Positions 27,637 through 36,261 of a stretch of DNA of 64,000 bases are shown piece after piece. The DNA is from Sulfitobacter brevis (GTDB lineage Bacteria; Pseudomonadota; Alphaproteobacteria; Rhodobacterales; Rhodobacteraceae). The stretch lies in NCBI RefSeq assembly GCF_900112755.1, contig NZ_FOMW01000008.1:164985-228984 (forward strand). Direction: 5' to 3'. Every line of letters begins with the position of its first letter. Within the stretch, counting starts at the first letter, position 1. The notes under the pieces were generated by a model. It made no database searches and had not been told where the DNA came from. It saw only the letters and a list, made by a program, of their open reading frames with translations. A program made the position numbers and the translations under genes.

Positions 27637-27878
27637 TGGACCACTGGACCACTGGACCACCCGTTTTCCTAGGGAGTCTGTACAGATTCATAGGACTCTC
27701 TTTTTTGAACTACTAATTACTAAATAATCAAAATTACCTCTTAAAGAGAGAATCTGGTGGTCCAGTGGTCCAAAGGGCTGTTTTAATCATATAAATAAGG
27801 GCTTTCCGTTTGGACCACGCTCCGCAATTAGCGTGGTCCAAGCGTGGTCCAGTGGTCCAAGCGTGGTCCAGTGGTCCA
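27637..27878. repeat. Iteron cluster flanking AT-rich DNA: candidate replication origin
   Basis: Eleven exact copies of the octamer TGGACCAC or its complement GTGGTCCA were counted. Three stand in tandem at 27637-27660 and two at 27757-27772 in opposite orientation. One at 27811 faces one at 27833 as an inverted repeat (TGGACCACGC and GCGTGGTCCA, 10-bp spacer). Four lie at 27844-27878. A degenerate twelfth copy is at 27909. The left and middle groups flank about 96 bp, AT-rich from about 27700 to 27756, with a hairpin (AGGGAGTC and GACTCTCT arms). No gene is present. The layout is that of an iteron origin with an unwinding element, just downstream of the VapE primase-helicase. Confidence 0.72.
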
Positions 27879-27879
27879 A

Positions 27880-28354
27880 GGGCAAATCGACCCCCTTTTC
27901 AACCGAACGTGGTCTAAGTTAGGTGGAATAGATAGCAGCCATACTTGCCGGATGTCCTCCAGCTAAAACGCCCGAAAAATTCTGATCGCCATCTGCCGGG
28001 CGCACCGCCTGCCGCAACCTGCTCGGTAAGCCCACCACCTCGGATTCAGGGGGGCCGGAAAACCTCATGTGCGCAAATGCACCGCGCAGAGCAAATTTCT
28101 GCATACTTTATTAGTTTTGCTCACGTTAAGTCCAGATAACATGAGTATGGGCTCATAATATCAACGGATGTCCTATGACTTCTGTGCAAATCTGTCGAAT
28201 ACCACGCTCTACGCCCCCCGCGTCACTGGTAATTCGTTGAATGGGACCCATAGTTGCTCACCGCAGTGATGAAGTTATTTATGTATACTCCGAGTCCTGC
28301 GGAAGCCGAATTTGATGTCTTGACGGCTGGGCTTGGAACGATTCAGCTCCGCTG
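27880..28354. other. Non-coding stretch between the candidate origin and IS630
   Basis: About 475 bases without a convincing gene on either strand. Apart from the degenerate iteron at 27909, no tRNA, repeat or terminator stands out. The left end of the IS630 element should lie within the last 100 bases (around 28280-28300), but a clear terminal inverted repeat could not be matched to the right end. Confidence 0.5.
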
Positions 28355-29416
28355 ATGATCCGCCCCGGCTTTCTTTCCTCAGCAGACCGCCTCGTGCTTG
28401 AGGCTTGCGTGCGTCGCCAGCGCGAGGGCCACGGTATTGCCCGCCGGGCAAATGCGATCCTGCTGCTCGACGACGGGGAAAGCTGTGCTCGGATCGCAAA
28501 GTTTCTCTACTTGGACGACGATACCATCCGGGGCTGGCATAAAACCTACCTGCAAGATGGTTGGGATGCGCTTGCCTTCGACGGCTGGAAGGGCAGTCAG
28601 TCCCGTACGACGCAGGCACAGGAGGCTGCGTCGTGCGCTTGGCTGGAAGCGCGCTTCTGTCGCTCGACGGTCGAGATCAGGGCCCATGTCTCGGCTGAGT
28701 GCGGTCTGAACTATTCCCATTCTGGCTGCATCAAACTTCTCGCCCGACTGGGCTTTGAATACCGCAAGCCCAAGCCCCTGCCGCGCGTGGCATCAGCGGA
28801 AAAGCAGGCCGCATTCATCGCATTCTACGAGCGCCTGATGCGTGAGTTGCCCGCAGATGAAGCTGTCTACTTCGCCGATGCGGTGCATCCGGAATACCAG
28901 ACCAAGCCTGCATTTGGCTGGGTGAAGGTCGGATCAAATCCAGCGGTTCTCAGCACGGCAGGGCGTGGTCGTGTGAACATTCATGGGGCTGTGAACCTCG
29001 AAACCTTCGATGCACCCTTTGTCGAGCCCACAACCGTTGATGGGGTCAGTGCCGCACAGCTTCTGACCAAGATAGAGGAGCGCAATCCCGACAAGCGCAT
29101 CATTCATGTCATCTGGGACAACGCTGCCTACCACAAAGGGCCCGATGTCAGAGCTTTCCTTGCCAGGACAGCTTGCCGTATCCATCTGATCCAACTGCCG
29201 CCCTACTGCCCTCCTCTCAATCCGATTGAGCGGCTTCGGGCCGTCTTGCATCAATACGTCACCCACAATCGCTACTACCCAAGTCAGAAGCAGTTCGCCG
29301 ACGCCATCCTTGCATTCATGCGTGAAGCCATCCCGCAGGAATGGACGAAATTCCGCGACAAGGTCTCAGACAACTTCCGGGTCATAACCCATGATAACTT
29401 TCGGGTTTTGAAGTAG
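28355..29416 (+). mobile_element. IS630 family transposase
   Basis: 353-residue intact transposase of the IS630/Tc1-mariner superfamily. An N-terminal helix-turn-helix region (SCARIAKFLYLDDDTIRGW) is followed by the DDE catalytic domain: first aspartate in VYFADAVHPEYQ, second in VIWDNAAYHKG, and the glutamate in PLNPIERLRAVLH. GC content matches the core genome better than the neighbouring element DNA. It lies at the right side of the satellite-like element and may have inserted into it. Flanking TA dinucleotides are present on both sides, but terminal repeats were not convincingly aligned. Confidence 0.92.
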
Positions 29417-29790
29417 AAGCGGTATAATTGTATTTCTGGTCGAACATCTGCAAACCACTCGCAAGACCCCTTGCGAAATTAAAAATTTCGCTGCCTCTTA
29501 GCGCGCGTTAGTACGTGTTGTACAATCGCGTACGGATATTCGGATGTTTCATATGTTATGAGATGCCCCGAGATTTGTAATCGCCCGGCTTAGATGGTTT
29601 GAAACCAAGCAGGGACGGATATGATTAGATCATATTGTTTTATGATGATTACAAACTGTATCACATGGCTTAGCGCTTAGAGAGCGGAAGTACTGTATGA
29701 GAGTTGCAAGATTGGCTGGGGTATGGCCGGCGGGCGCGACTGCCAGGATTTCCCAGAGAGGCAGCGCGTCCGCAAGGTTTTTTAGACCAG
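29417..29790. other. Non-coding stretch right of IS630
   Basis: 374 bases with no supported gene. It contains a small palindrome, CGAAATT-AAA-AATTTCG at 29474-29490, and otherwise AT-rich unstructured sequence. No tRNA 3' half or integrase attachment repeat was found here. The M28-family gene ends at 29791 on the other strand. Confidence 0.5.
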
Positions 29791-31524
29791 TCAGCTAATT
29801 CCGGCAACACGTTCGATCAGGGTTTCAGCTGATCGCATCCCGGCAATAATATGGTTTTGGCCACGAACCAATTGCGTTCGTCCGAACCCCTGCATATCGG
29901 TTGAGCCACCGGCGATCTTGCTGGCCTGTTCGACGGAAGGCAAAGGCGGGATTGTCAACGCAGGATCGTGACGGAAACGATCTGACCGGTTGAAGTTGAG
30001 CGGAACAAGAATCCGGGCCAATTCCTGAATCACCGTATTTCCAGCCGTTTCGGATACTGACCCATCGTCGATGCCATTATAGAATGCTTCAATTTTCGCG
30101 AGCAAACTGTCACTCGCCGCACGTGCGGGAGAAAGATCAAAGGCTTCGCCTGCTTCGGATTGATACCCTTTGAGAGTTTCCTGAAACTCCTTGGCTGTGG
30201 CGCGCCAGTCTTGAGGCAGGATCGCGGCATTTGCATTGCGGAAGACGGCCAAAAGGTAGACTTTGATGTCCCGCAAAAGGATGTCTTTGTCAGCAATTTC
30301 CAGCGTGTCGTTTTCAGTGTGCCACGCAATGTTCATCCCGCAACCGCCTACGGCATAGTAGCCCAGTTCCTCACGGTGCGCGTCGGTCATGGCAGATGAC
30401 AACATAAGATAGCCGGACAACCCAATATTGTTGAATGAATAGTCGCCCGCGCGGTGAGGGCGCTCTGAGTGAAGCTCTTTGCCACAAACATCGTTGATAA
30501 CATTTGCCAAAAAGTCGTGATTTTCCGACATCACCGATACGTTCAGAAATTCGGTAGCCCAACGGCAACCGGGACTGTCGCAGTTCACTTGGGCTACGCA
30601 ATTCGCATCCAGATCGAGAGCAAAGGTGTCGGAGTACCATGTAGAGCCCGCATAGCGGCCGGTGGAGTGACCAGGCCACCAGGCAATTTTGACGGAACGG
30701 CGCAGCTTGTCCTTGTTCGCCCAAAGAACTCGCGCGATCTCCAGCATGGAGGCATCACCGGTCGCGTTATCGCCGACGCCGACATCCCAACTGTCCAGAT
30801 GACCGTGCAGCAGAACGTATTTCTCGGGCTCTTCGCTGCCGCGGATCGTTATCTCGGGTAATTTTGAACTGAACCAACCTTCTTCCATTTCAGTGAAAAT
30901 GGTCGCTTCGCCGCCGTCTTCGGCGATTTTTCGGAGCGCTTGACCGCTCTCGAAATTCACGGCTGCTGCTGGAATTGTAGGCTTGCGGGGCAGGTCGTCC
31001 GTGCCCGGAGTGCCCCAGATCGTTGTGCAGATGCCCCAGTGGATATCGACCCCGGGGTTGATCGCGATGACACCGATCGCGCCGCAAGTATCCATCAATG
31101 AAATGATCGCAGGGCTAGCGAAACCTTCTGTCAGGACCACTTTGCCGCGGACATTGCGGATCATGGCTTCAGAAGCTTCCAACTGGCTTTCAAAGGCATC
31201 TTCTTCGTCCATGTTAGTGGTGCCTGGGATATAGACCAATGGCCCGCTTAGCCCCTTGGGCGCATTGACAGCATAGGCTGGCGGTTTGGCGCGAAAGATC
31301 TTGCCTCCTGCTTCGATCCGCGCTTGCCCCGGCAGGCTCAGATATAGCTCGGGTTCGTGCACATCTACTTCAACACCATGCCTACGCAAAGTGTTGATTA
31401 CTTCGTCCATGCCGCGATTCACATCATCGGGATGCTCGCGCTTGAACGTCGCAAAGCTTTCGACAAGCGCCCAAGGGGCGTCAATCGAGACCTGATCAAG
31501 TAGGGCCTGTTCTTGCGGGGTCAT
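29791..31524 (-). CDS. M28-family metallopeptidase-like protein with PA domain
   Basis: 577 residues. A protease-associated insert (residues about 110-230, with GKVVLTEGFASPAIISLMD) precedes a zinc aminopeptidase fold. Metal-site segments HGHLDSWDVGVGDNATG are clear. Where canonical M28 enzymes have the catalytic glutamate pair, this protein reads WWPGHSTGRYAGST, without the EE. The start is placed at the second ATG, because the first, at 31536, forms part of the GGAGA ribosome site. No signal peptide is seen. It is leftward, beside an IclR gene, and shares an operator half-site motif with that gene. Function as a peptidase or amidohydrolase is uncertain. Confidence 0.82.
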   Translation of the reverse strand: MTPQEQALLDQVSIDAPWALVESFATFKREHPDDVNRGMDEVINTLRRHGVEVDVHEPELYLSLPGQARIEAGGKIFRAKPPAYAVNAPKGLSGPLVYIPGTTNMDEEDAFESQLEASEAMIRNVRGKVVLTEGFASPAIISLMDTCGAIGVIAINPGVDIHWGICTTIWGTPGTDDLPRKPTIPAAAVNFESGQALRKIAEDGGEATIFTEMEEGWFSSKLPEITIRGSEEPEKYVLLHGHLDSWDVGVGDNATGDASMLEIARVLWANKDKLRRSVKIAWWPGHSTGRYAGSTWYSDTFALDLDANCVAQVNCDSPGCRWATEFLNVSVMSENHDFLANVINDVCGKELHSERPHRAGDYSFNNIGLSGYLMLSSAMTDAHREELGYYAVGGCGMNIAWHTENDTLEIADKDILLRDIKVYLLAVFRNANAAILPQDWRATAKEFQETLKGYQSEAGEAFDLSPARAASDSLLAKIEAFYNGIDDGSVSETAGNTVIQELARILVPLNFNRSDRFRHDPALTIPPLPSVEQASKIAGGSTDMQGFGRTQLVRGQNHIIAGMRSAETLIERVAGIS

Positions 31525-31538
31525 TCTCGTCTCCATAT

Positions 31539-31575
31539 GTTTTACTCAATGAAATAATGTTGCATTTAGTAAAAC
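31539..31575. promoter_or_regulatory. Putative IclR operator upstream of the M28-family gene
   Basis: GTTTTACT at 31539-31546 and AGTAAAAC at 31568-31575 form an inverted repeat just upstream of the M28-family start. The left arm continues CAATGAAATAAT, closely matching the CATTAAAGTAAT that follows the same octamer near 32475. The shared motif in front of both transcription units suggests control by the IclR protein encoded between them. Confidence 0.6.
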
Positions 31576-31637
31576 GCTAGCAGAGGGGATTGAGTCGGGC
31601 AAGCATGGGAAATGGGTGGGCGGTGTTGATCAGCCCT

Positions 31638-32426
31638 TTAGCCGAGGGTGAGTTTTGCCGAGATTTTCTCGGCTGCCGATTTTACAGCGTCGATGTAAGC
31701 ATCACGCTGAGGCTCATCCAGACGGACCGAGGCCCCTGCGATCGACAGGCCCGCAACGACCTCACCCGCTGAGTTGAAGATCGGCGCGGCAATTGAAAAT
31801 GCCCCGTCATCCAAATCATTCAAAGCGACATTGTACCCGTTTGCGCGAATGCGCAGAAGGATCTTCGCCAGTTGCTCGGGGTCGGTAACAGTATAGTTTG
31901 TATAGCTTTCAAGTGGCGAGGTCAGGATCCTATCGCGGATTGCAGGTTCTGCATAGGCCAGCAGCAACATAGACGCGCCCCCGGCATGAAGCGGCCCCTT
32001 GCGTCCCGATTGAGCAAATATACGGATTGCATGCAGGCCTTCGCGCGTCGCCAGAGCAAGGGCGTAGCCACCCTCGCGAATCACCAGATTAACATTTTCG
32101 CCGGTTTCGTCGCGTAATTCATCCATGATTGACGGAGCTACATGCAACAATGCGCCGTCACGGCCCACGCGCTCACCCAAGAGAGCGACACGGTAGCCAA
32201 GCGAAAAGATTGCACGCTCTGCATCACGTTGGACGTAGCCAGCTTCTTCCAGAGTCTGCAGAAGCCTGAATACAATAGATTTTGTAAGACCCATTTCGTT
32301 TGCCAAAGCAGTGACGCCAAGGCCGGGTGTCTCTGCCAAAGTTTCGAGCACGTTGAGGGCGCGACCGACTGCCTCAATTTTATACGACTTGCGCTCGCGG
32401 GCGGTGTCATTGGTCCTGTTTGTCAT
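31638..32426 (-). CDS. IclR family transcriptional regulator
   Basis: 262 residues: an N-terminal winged helix-turn-helix (residues about 15-75, with LGVTALANEMGLTKSIVFRL) and a C-terminal IclR effector domain (GGASMLLLAYAEP and AAPIFNSAGEVVAGLSIAG). The start at 32426 has a GGAAG ribosome site; the longer in-frame reading to 32501 lacks one and would run through the operator. It lies between the M28 gene and the divergent ABC operon and is probably their regulator. The ligand is presumably the transported substrate or its breakdown product. Confidence 0.93.
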   Translation of the reverse strand: MTNRTNDTARERKSYKIEAVGRALNVLETLAETPGLGVTALANEMGLTKSIVFRLLQTLEEAGYVQRDAERAIFSLGYRVALLGERVGRDGALLHVAPSIMDELRDETGENVNLVIREGGYALALATREGLHAIRIFAQSGRKGPLHAGGASMLLLAYAEPAIRDRILTSPLESYTNYTVTDPEQLAKILLRIRANGYNVALNDLDDGAFSIAAPIFNSAGEVVAGLSIAGASVRLDEPQRDAYIDAVKSAAEKISAKLTLG

Positions 32427-32466
32427 AGCCGCTTCCAGAAAATGTATTGCGTTTTGAAACAAACGT

Positions 32467-32511
32467 GTTTTACTCATTAAAGTAATTTCGATTTGTCTCA
32501 CTCAGTAAAAC
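32467..32511. promoter_or_regulatory. Putative IclR operator between iclR and the ABC transporter operon
   Basis: GTTTTACT at 32467-32474 and AGTAAAAC at 32504-32511 repeat the arms seen near 31539, again inverted, with the first arm extended CATTAAAGTAAT. The site lies between the iclR start (32426) and the divergent substrate-binding-protein gene (32666), where it could control both. Confidence 0.62.
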
Positions 32512-32665
32512 ATAATCCGACAGATCGTCAATGCAAAAAGCTGCTGGGCTCACCGGCAAACGTAGACGCAAGGACAGTATTTGCCCGAGGGAGGGTGCCC
32601 TACGCTGTCGATGCATGTGCGCGCTGAACTGGCCCGCTGGGGTCGATGACAACAGGAGAGATATT

Positions 32666-34321
32666 GTGAAGACTCTATTCAAGCTGGCTTCTACATCGCT
32701 GGTGGGTATGGCGCTTCTTGCCGGACCGACATGGGCGCAGGACCAGATCAGGACGATCCATTTGCTGTCTCGCCCACAGGCAGCGCAGCCTGCGGAGTTT
32801 CAGGCTGTGCAGCTGATAGCGCAAGAATGGCGCAAGCTCGGCCTTGATGTCGAAGTCGACGTCATGCCTTGGGAGCAGATGTCTTCCGCAGTCTGGTATG
32901 ATCGGGACAAGTGGGATGTTACCGCATGGCAGATGACCGGTCGGCCCGAACGGTCGGATCCCGATGAAATCATCTATAATCTGTTCCATTCTTCTACCGC
33001 TGAAAGTGGCTATAACTTCATCGGTTATTCGAACCCTGAGTATGACGCAGTTGTCGAAAAGCAGCGGGTAACAATTGACCCGGCAGAGCGCCAGAAACTC
33101 GTGCGCCAAGCGCAGGAAATTTTGGCCAAAGACCAACCGAATATGATGCTTGTTCACCCTGAGCAAGCCTTTGCCTTTGATAAAAACATCTGGGAAGAAG
33201 ACTCGGTTGTGAACCAGTCGGGTATCGGCATCCGCAATACTTGGACGTGGCTATCCTTGGCGCCCAAGACTGACCAGAAAGACATCATTGTCAATTCGTC
33301 TGATAACGTGATTGCCGTGAACCCGCTCTATATTTCCGGCGTGACGGACAGCTTCATCACCGAGCTGCTTTATGACCGCTTGTTCAGGGTTGGCCCCGAC
33401 GGTCTGCCCACAGAATGGGCTGCCGAGACTTTCGAATGGCGAGATGATAAGACAATCGCGGTCACGATACGTAGTGACATGATGTGGCATGACGGCAAGC
33501 CGGTGACCGCCGAAGACGTCAAGTTCTCTTACGAGACCACAACCGGTGGCGAAGCGCCGATGTACGCGCCATTTGGTCAGTCTATTAGTAGTGTGGAGAT
33601 TGAAGGCGATAACGTCGTCGTATTTACTCTGACCAACCCGTCTGCCTCTTTCATCACATCGAGCCTCGCAAAGATTAACCTGATCCCCAAACACGTTTGG
33701 GAGCCTATCCTTGCTGATCTGGCTACCAAGGAAGAGAACGCAGAAAGCTATCAGGAAGAAATGCCGATCGGTTCGGGGCCTTACAAATTCGACCGTTGGC
33801 TGACGAACGAAGAAATAGTTCTGAGCGCGAATAGCGGTCACTTCAACGCGCCACAAGCAGAGCGTTGGATCTTGCGGTTGGTGCCGAATGCCGAGGCAGC
33901 ACTCGGTATGCTCCGCTCGGGCGAGATTAACTTTCTGACAGATTTTGCTGGCGATCCGCAGGTGTTGATTGATGCCGCTGAAGCTGACGGGGACATCGAA
34001 GTTGTCTCGACCGTGGACATCGGCTTCCGCTATGTAGCCTTTAATAACCGCCGCGCGCCGTTTGACGATCCGGCCTTCCGCTCCGCGCTTTCTTCTGCTG
34101 TCGACCGCCGCCTGATTGTAAAAGCTGCTTTCAAAGGCTTCGCCGTTGCCTCGAACTCGGTCGTGTCTCCGGCGCTTGAATTCTGGCACGACAAAGCTGT
34201 GGTCGAAAACTTCAAAGCAGGACCCGACATTGCCAAGTCTATGCTCGACGAAGCAGGCTATACGATAGTTGACGGTCGTCTTGCCTATCCTGAAGGCGTC
34301 AAGGAAACGCTGGGCGAATAA
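32666..34321 (+). CDS. Family-5 ABC substrate-binding protein with circularly permuted domains
   Basis: 551 residues, GTG start behind AGGAGAG, signal peptide ending GPTWAQDQ. Residues about 28-200 (with AQEWRKLGLDVEVDVMPWEQ, GRPERSDPDEIIYNLFHSS, GYSNPEYDAVVEKQR and QEILAKDQPNMML) correspond to the C-terminal part of DppA/OppA proteins. Residues about 206-551 (with LLYDRLFRVGPDGLPTEWAA, MMWHDGKPVTAEDVKFSYET, IGSGPYKFDRW and AKSMLDEAGY) correspond to their N-terminal and middle parts. The chain order is therefore rotated relative to the family, while the export signal is at the new start. It is the first gene of the uptake operon and delivers a peptide-like or amide substrate to the permeases. 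Confidence 0.88.
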   Translation: MKTLFKLASTSLVGMALLAGPTWAQDQIRTIHLLSRPQAAQPAEFQAVQLIAQEWRKLGLDVEVDVMPWEQMSSAVWYDRDKWDVTAWQMTGRPERSDPDEIIYNLFHSSTAESGYNFIGYSNPEYDAVVEKQRVTIDPAERQKLVRQAQEILAKDQPNMMLVHPEQAFAFDKNIWEEDSVVNQSGIGIRNTWTWLSLAPKTDQKDIIVNSSDNVIAVNPLYISGVTDSFITELLYDRLFRVGPDGLPTEWAAETFEWRDDKTIAVTIRSDMMWHDGKPVTAEDVKFSYETTTGGEAPMYAPFGQSISSVEIEGDNVVVFTLTNPSASFITSSLAKINLIPKHVWEPILADLATKEENAESYQEEMPIGSGPYKFDRWLTNEEIVLSANSGHFNAPQAERWILRLVPNAEAALGMLRSGEINFLTDFAGDPQVLIDAAEADGDIEVVSTVDIGFRYVAFNNRRAPFDDPAFRSALSSAVDRRLIVKAAFKGFAVASNSVVSPALEFWHDKAVVENFKAGPDIAKSMLDEAGYTIVDGRLAYPEGVKETLGE

Positions 34322-34333
34322 GCCGGTACACAT

Positions 34334-34363
34334 GGGGCGGCACGACCTGTCGCCCCTTTTTTT
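34334..34363 (+). terminator. Intrinsic terminator/attenuator between binding protein and permease
   Basis: GGGGCG at 34334-34339 pairs with CGCCCC at 34351-34356, followed by seven T. Inside an ABC operon this is expected to let most transcripts stop after the binding-protein gene, giving it higher expression than the membrane parts. Confidence 0.75.
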
Positions 34364-34396
34364 ATCGCCACTCCCGATTTATCGCAGAAGGCTAAT

Positions 34397-35374
34397 ATGA
34401 GTACGCTCAAACCCGTTCTATCGCGCACCTTTCAGCTGATACTGGTCCTCTGGGCGGTTGTGACAATCCTGTTTCTGATGTTCCGCCTGATGCCGGGAAA
34501 CCCGCTGGCGGCTTATATCGACCCGACTTTCACGCTTGAGCAACAAGAAGCCCTTATCCGGCAGTTTGGTTTGGACGAGTCGCTTTTACGGCAGTATTTC
34601 ACCTATCTTGGCAACTTGCTTCAGGGCGAATTAGGCTATTCCTTCCGCTACCGCACACCGGTTGCAGAGCGGATTTGGCTGCTGTTGCCCAATACATTGA
34701 TCCTGACTTTCTCCTCACTCATCGTCGCGTATATCTTTGGTATTCTAGCTGGCGCCTGGCTGGCGTGGCGACGTGCTAGCCGTGCAGAAGCTTTTGCGCT
34801 GCCTATTGTGTTGGCAACGCGGGCAATGCCCGAGTTCTGGCTTGGCATGGTATTACTCGCAATATTCTCATTCTCACTGGGGATTTTTCCGGCTGGCGGT
34901 ACGCGGTCGGCGGGGACAGAGTACGAAAGCCTTTGGTCACTTTACACTTCCGCAGACTTCTTATCCCACCTCGCGCTGCCGATGCTGACGCTGGCAATCT
35001 ACTCGCAAGGGTTGCCGCTGCTTCTGATGCGCTCGAACATGCTGGACGTGATGAAGGAAGACTTCGTGACGATGGCAAAAGTGAAGGGGCTGTCGCCTTA
35101 TACAATCGTCATCAAACACGGCGCGCGAAATGCCCTACTGCCCGTGATGACATCCTTTGCGATTTCCGTCGGATATCAGCTGCAGGGAAATGTGGTCGTT
35201 GAAAGCGTCTTTTCATGGCCGGGGTTAGGGCGTGAGTTGGTCTCAGCGGTTTCAGCCTCAGACTATCCGCTGGCCCAAGGAGCATTCCTGATGATCGCGG
35301 TCGTTGTGATTTTGATGAACCTGATCGCTGACCTTCTCTATACCTTTTTGGATCCGAGGATTTCTCATGCTTGA
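34397..35374 (+). CDS. Dipeptide-type ABC transporter permease (DppB family)
   Basis: 325-residue inner-membrane permease with six hydrophobic helices. The N-terminal segment RLMPGNPLAAYIDPTFT is typical of DppB/OppB. The EAA loop contacting the ATPases is in MAKVKGLSPYTIVIKHGARN. Its stop overlaps the next permease start by eight bases, so the two half-channels are cotranslated. It serves the substrate-binding protein encoded just upstream. Confidence 0.94.
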   Translation: MSTLKPVLSRTFQLILVLWAVVTILFLMFRLMPGNPLAAYIDPTFTLEQQEALIRQFGLDESLLRQYFTYLGNLLQGELGYSFRYRTPVAERIWLLLPNTLILTFSSLIVAYIFGILAGAWLAWRRASRAEAFALPIVLATRAMPEFWLGMVLLAIFSFSLGIFPAGGTRSAGTEYESLWSLYTSADFLSHLALPMLTLAIYSQGLPLLLMRSNMLDVMKEDFVTMAKVKGLSPYTIVIKHGARNALLPVMTSFAISVGYQLQGNVVVESVFSWPGLGRELVSAVSASDYPLAQGAFLMIAVVVILMNLIADLLYTFLDPRISHA

Positions 35375-36260
35375 GACAACTGTTCCGGAAGGTCCTGTTA
35401 TCCGGATCTTCCGCGCCATGAAATTGCCGGTAGGTGACAACTTTGCCATGGCAGGATTGATCATCTACGTGATCTTCGCGCTGACTGCGATCTTTGCACC
35501 CGTGTTGGCCCCCTATGAGCCGACCGAGATTTTGTACACCGTTGACTATGACCTCGCCTCTGACCTGTTGCCAGGGCAGGAGGGGCATATCCTCGGCACC
35601 ACCAGCCTCGGCCGTGATATCTTTTCGCAAATTGTATTTGGCGCGCGGGCTGCCTTGCTGGTGGGATTGACCGCCGCTTTTATGGTCGCATTCATTGGCA
35701 CGATCGTCGGGCTGATATCCGGCTACTATGGCGGCTGGGTGGATACCATCCTGATGCGCCTTGCTGACGTGGCCTTTGGCATCCCGTTTCTGCCCTTCGT
35801 TATCGTCATATCGGCCTTTCTTGAACCGTCTATCTGGAACACTGTCATCGCGATGGCGCTTGTGCTTTGGCGCGATACAGCCCGTGTGATCCGGTCGCAG
35901 GTACTTACGCTCCGCTCGCGCGGGTATGTCGAAGCGGCGCGGGTTTCGGGATCCTCCGACTTTAAAATCATCTTGCGCCACATCGCTCCGAATATTGTGC
36001 CGTTGTCCCTGCTTTACGGGTCGATCGCAATCGGCTGGGCTATCCTGACAGAAGCATCCATCAGCTTTCTGGGCTTCGGGGACCCCAATTCGATTAGCTG
36101 GGGCTTCATGCTGCAAGATGCCTTTGCAAGTCAGGCGCTGAGCCGACAGGCCTATCACTGGTTCATCCCTCCCGGCCTCGCCATCATCTTCGTCGTTTCC
36201 GCGGGGTTTTTCATCTCGCGCGGTTATGAAAATCTACTCTTTCCGAAGTTGGGCCGTTGA
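35367..36260 (+). CDS. Dipeptide-type ABC transporter permease (DppC family)
   Basis: 297 residues with six membrane helices. The conserved region LGTTSLGRDIFSQIVFGAR after the first periplasmic loop and the EAA loop YVEAARVSGSSDFKIILRHI mark the DppC/OppC family. It pairs with the preceding permease. The start MLETTVPEGPV overlaps the previous stop. The operon continues one base later with the first ATPase. Confidence 0.94.
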   Translation: MLETTVPEGPVIRIFRAMKLPVGDNFAMAGLIIYVIFALTAIFAPVLAPYEPTEILYTVDYDLASDLLPGQEGHILGTTSLGRDIFSQIVFGARAALLVGLTAAFMVAFIGTIVGLISGYYGGWVDTILMRLADVAFGIPFLPFVIVISAFLEPSIWNTVIAMALVLWRDTARVIRSQVLTLRSRGYVEAARVSGSSDFKIILRHIAPNIVPLSLLYGSIAIGWAILTEASISFLGFGDPNSISWGFMLQDAFASQALSRQAYHWFIPPGLAIIFVVSAGFFISRGYENLLFPKLGR

Positions 36261-36261
36261 A

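Noticed and set aside
27637..27878. Iteron cluster considered as a CRISPR array
   Set aside because: Repeats are 8 bp, occur in both orientations and have no regular unique spacers of 25-40 bp; no cas gene is nearby.
27945..28139. Short open frames between the iterons and IS630
   Set aside because: No ribosome site, no conserved features, low coding character.
28280..29445. Terminal inverted repeats for the IS630 element
   Set aside because: Candidate ends near 28285 and 29430 share TATAC but little else; no convincing pair could be aligned by eye.
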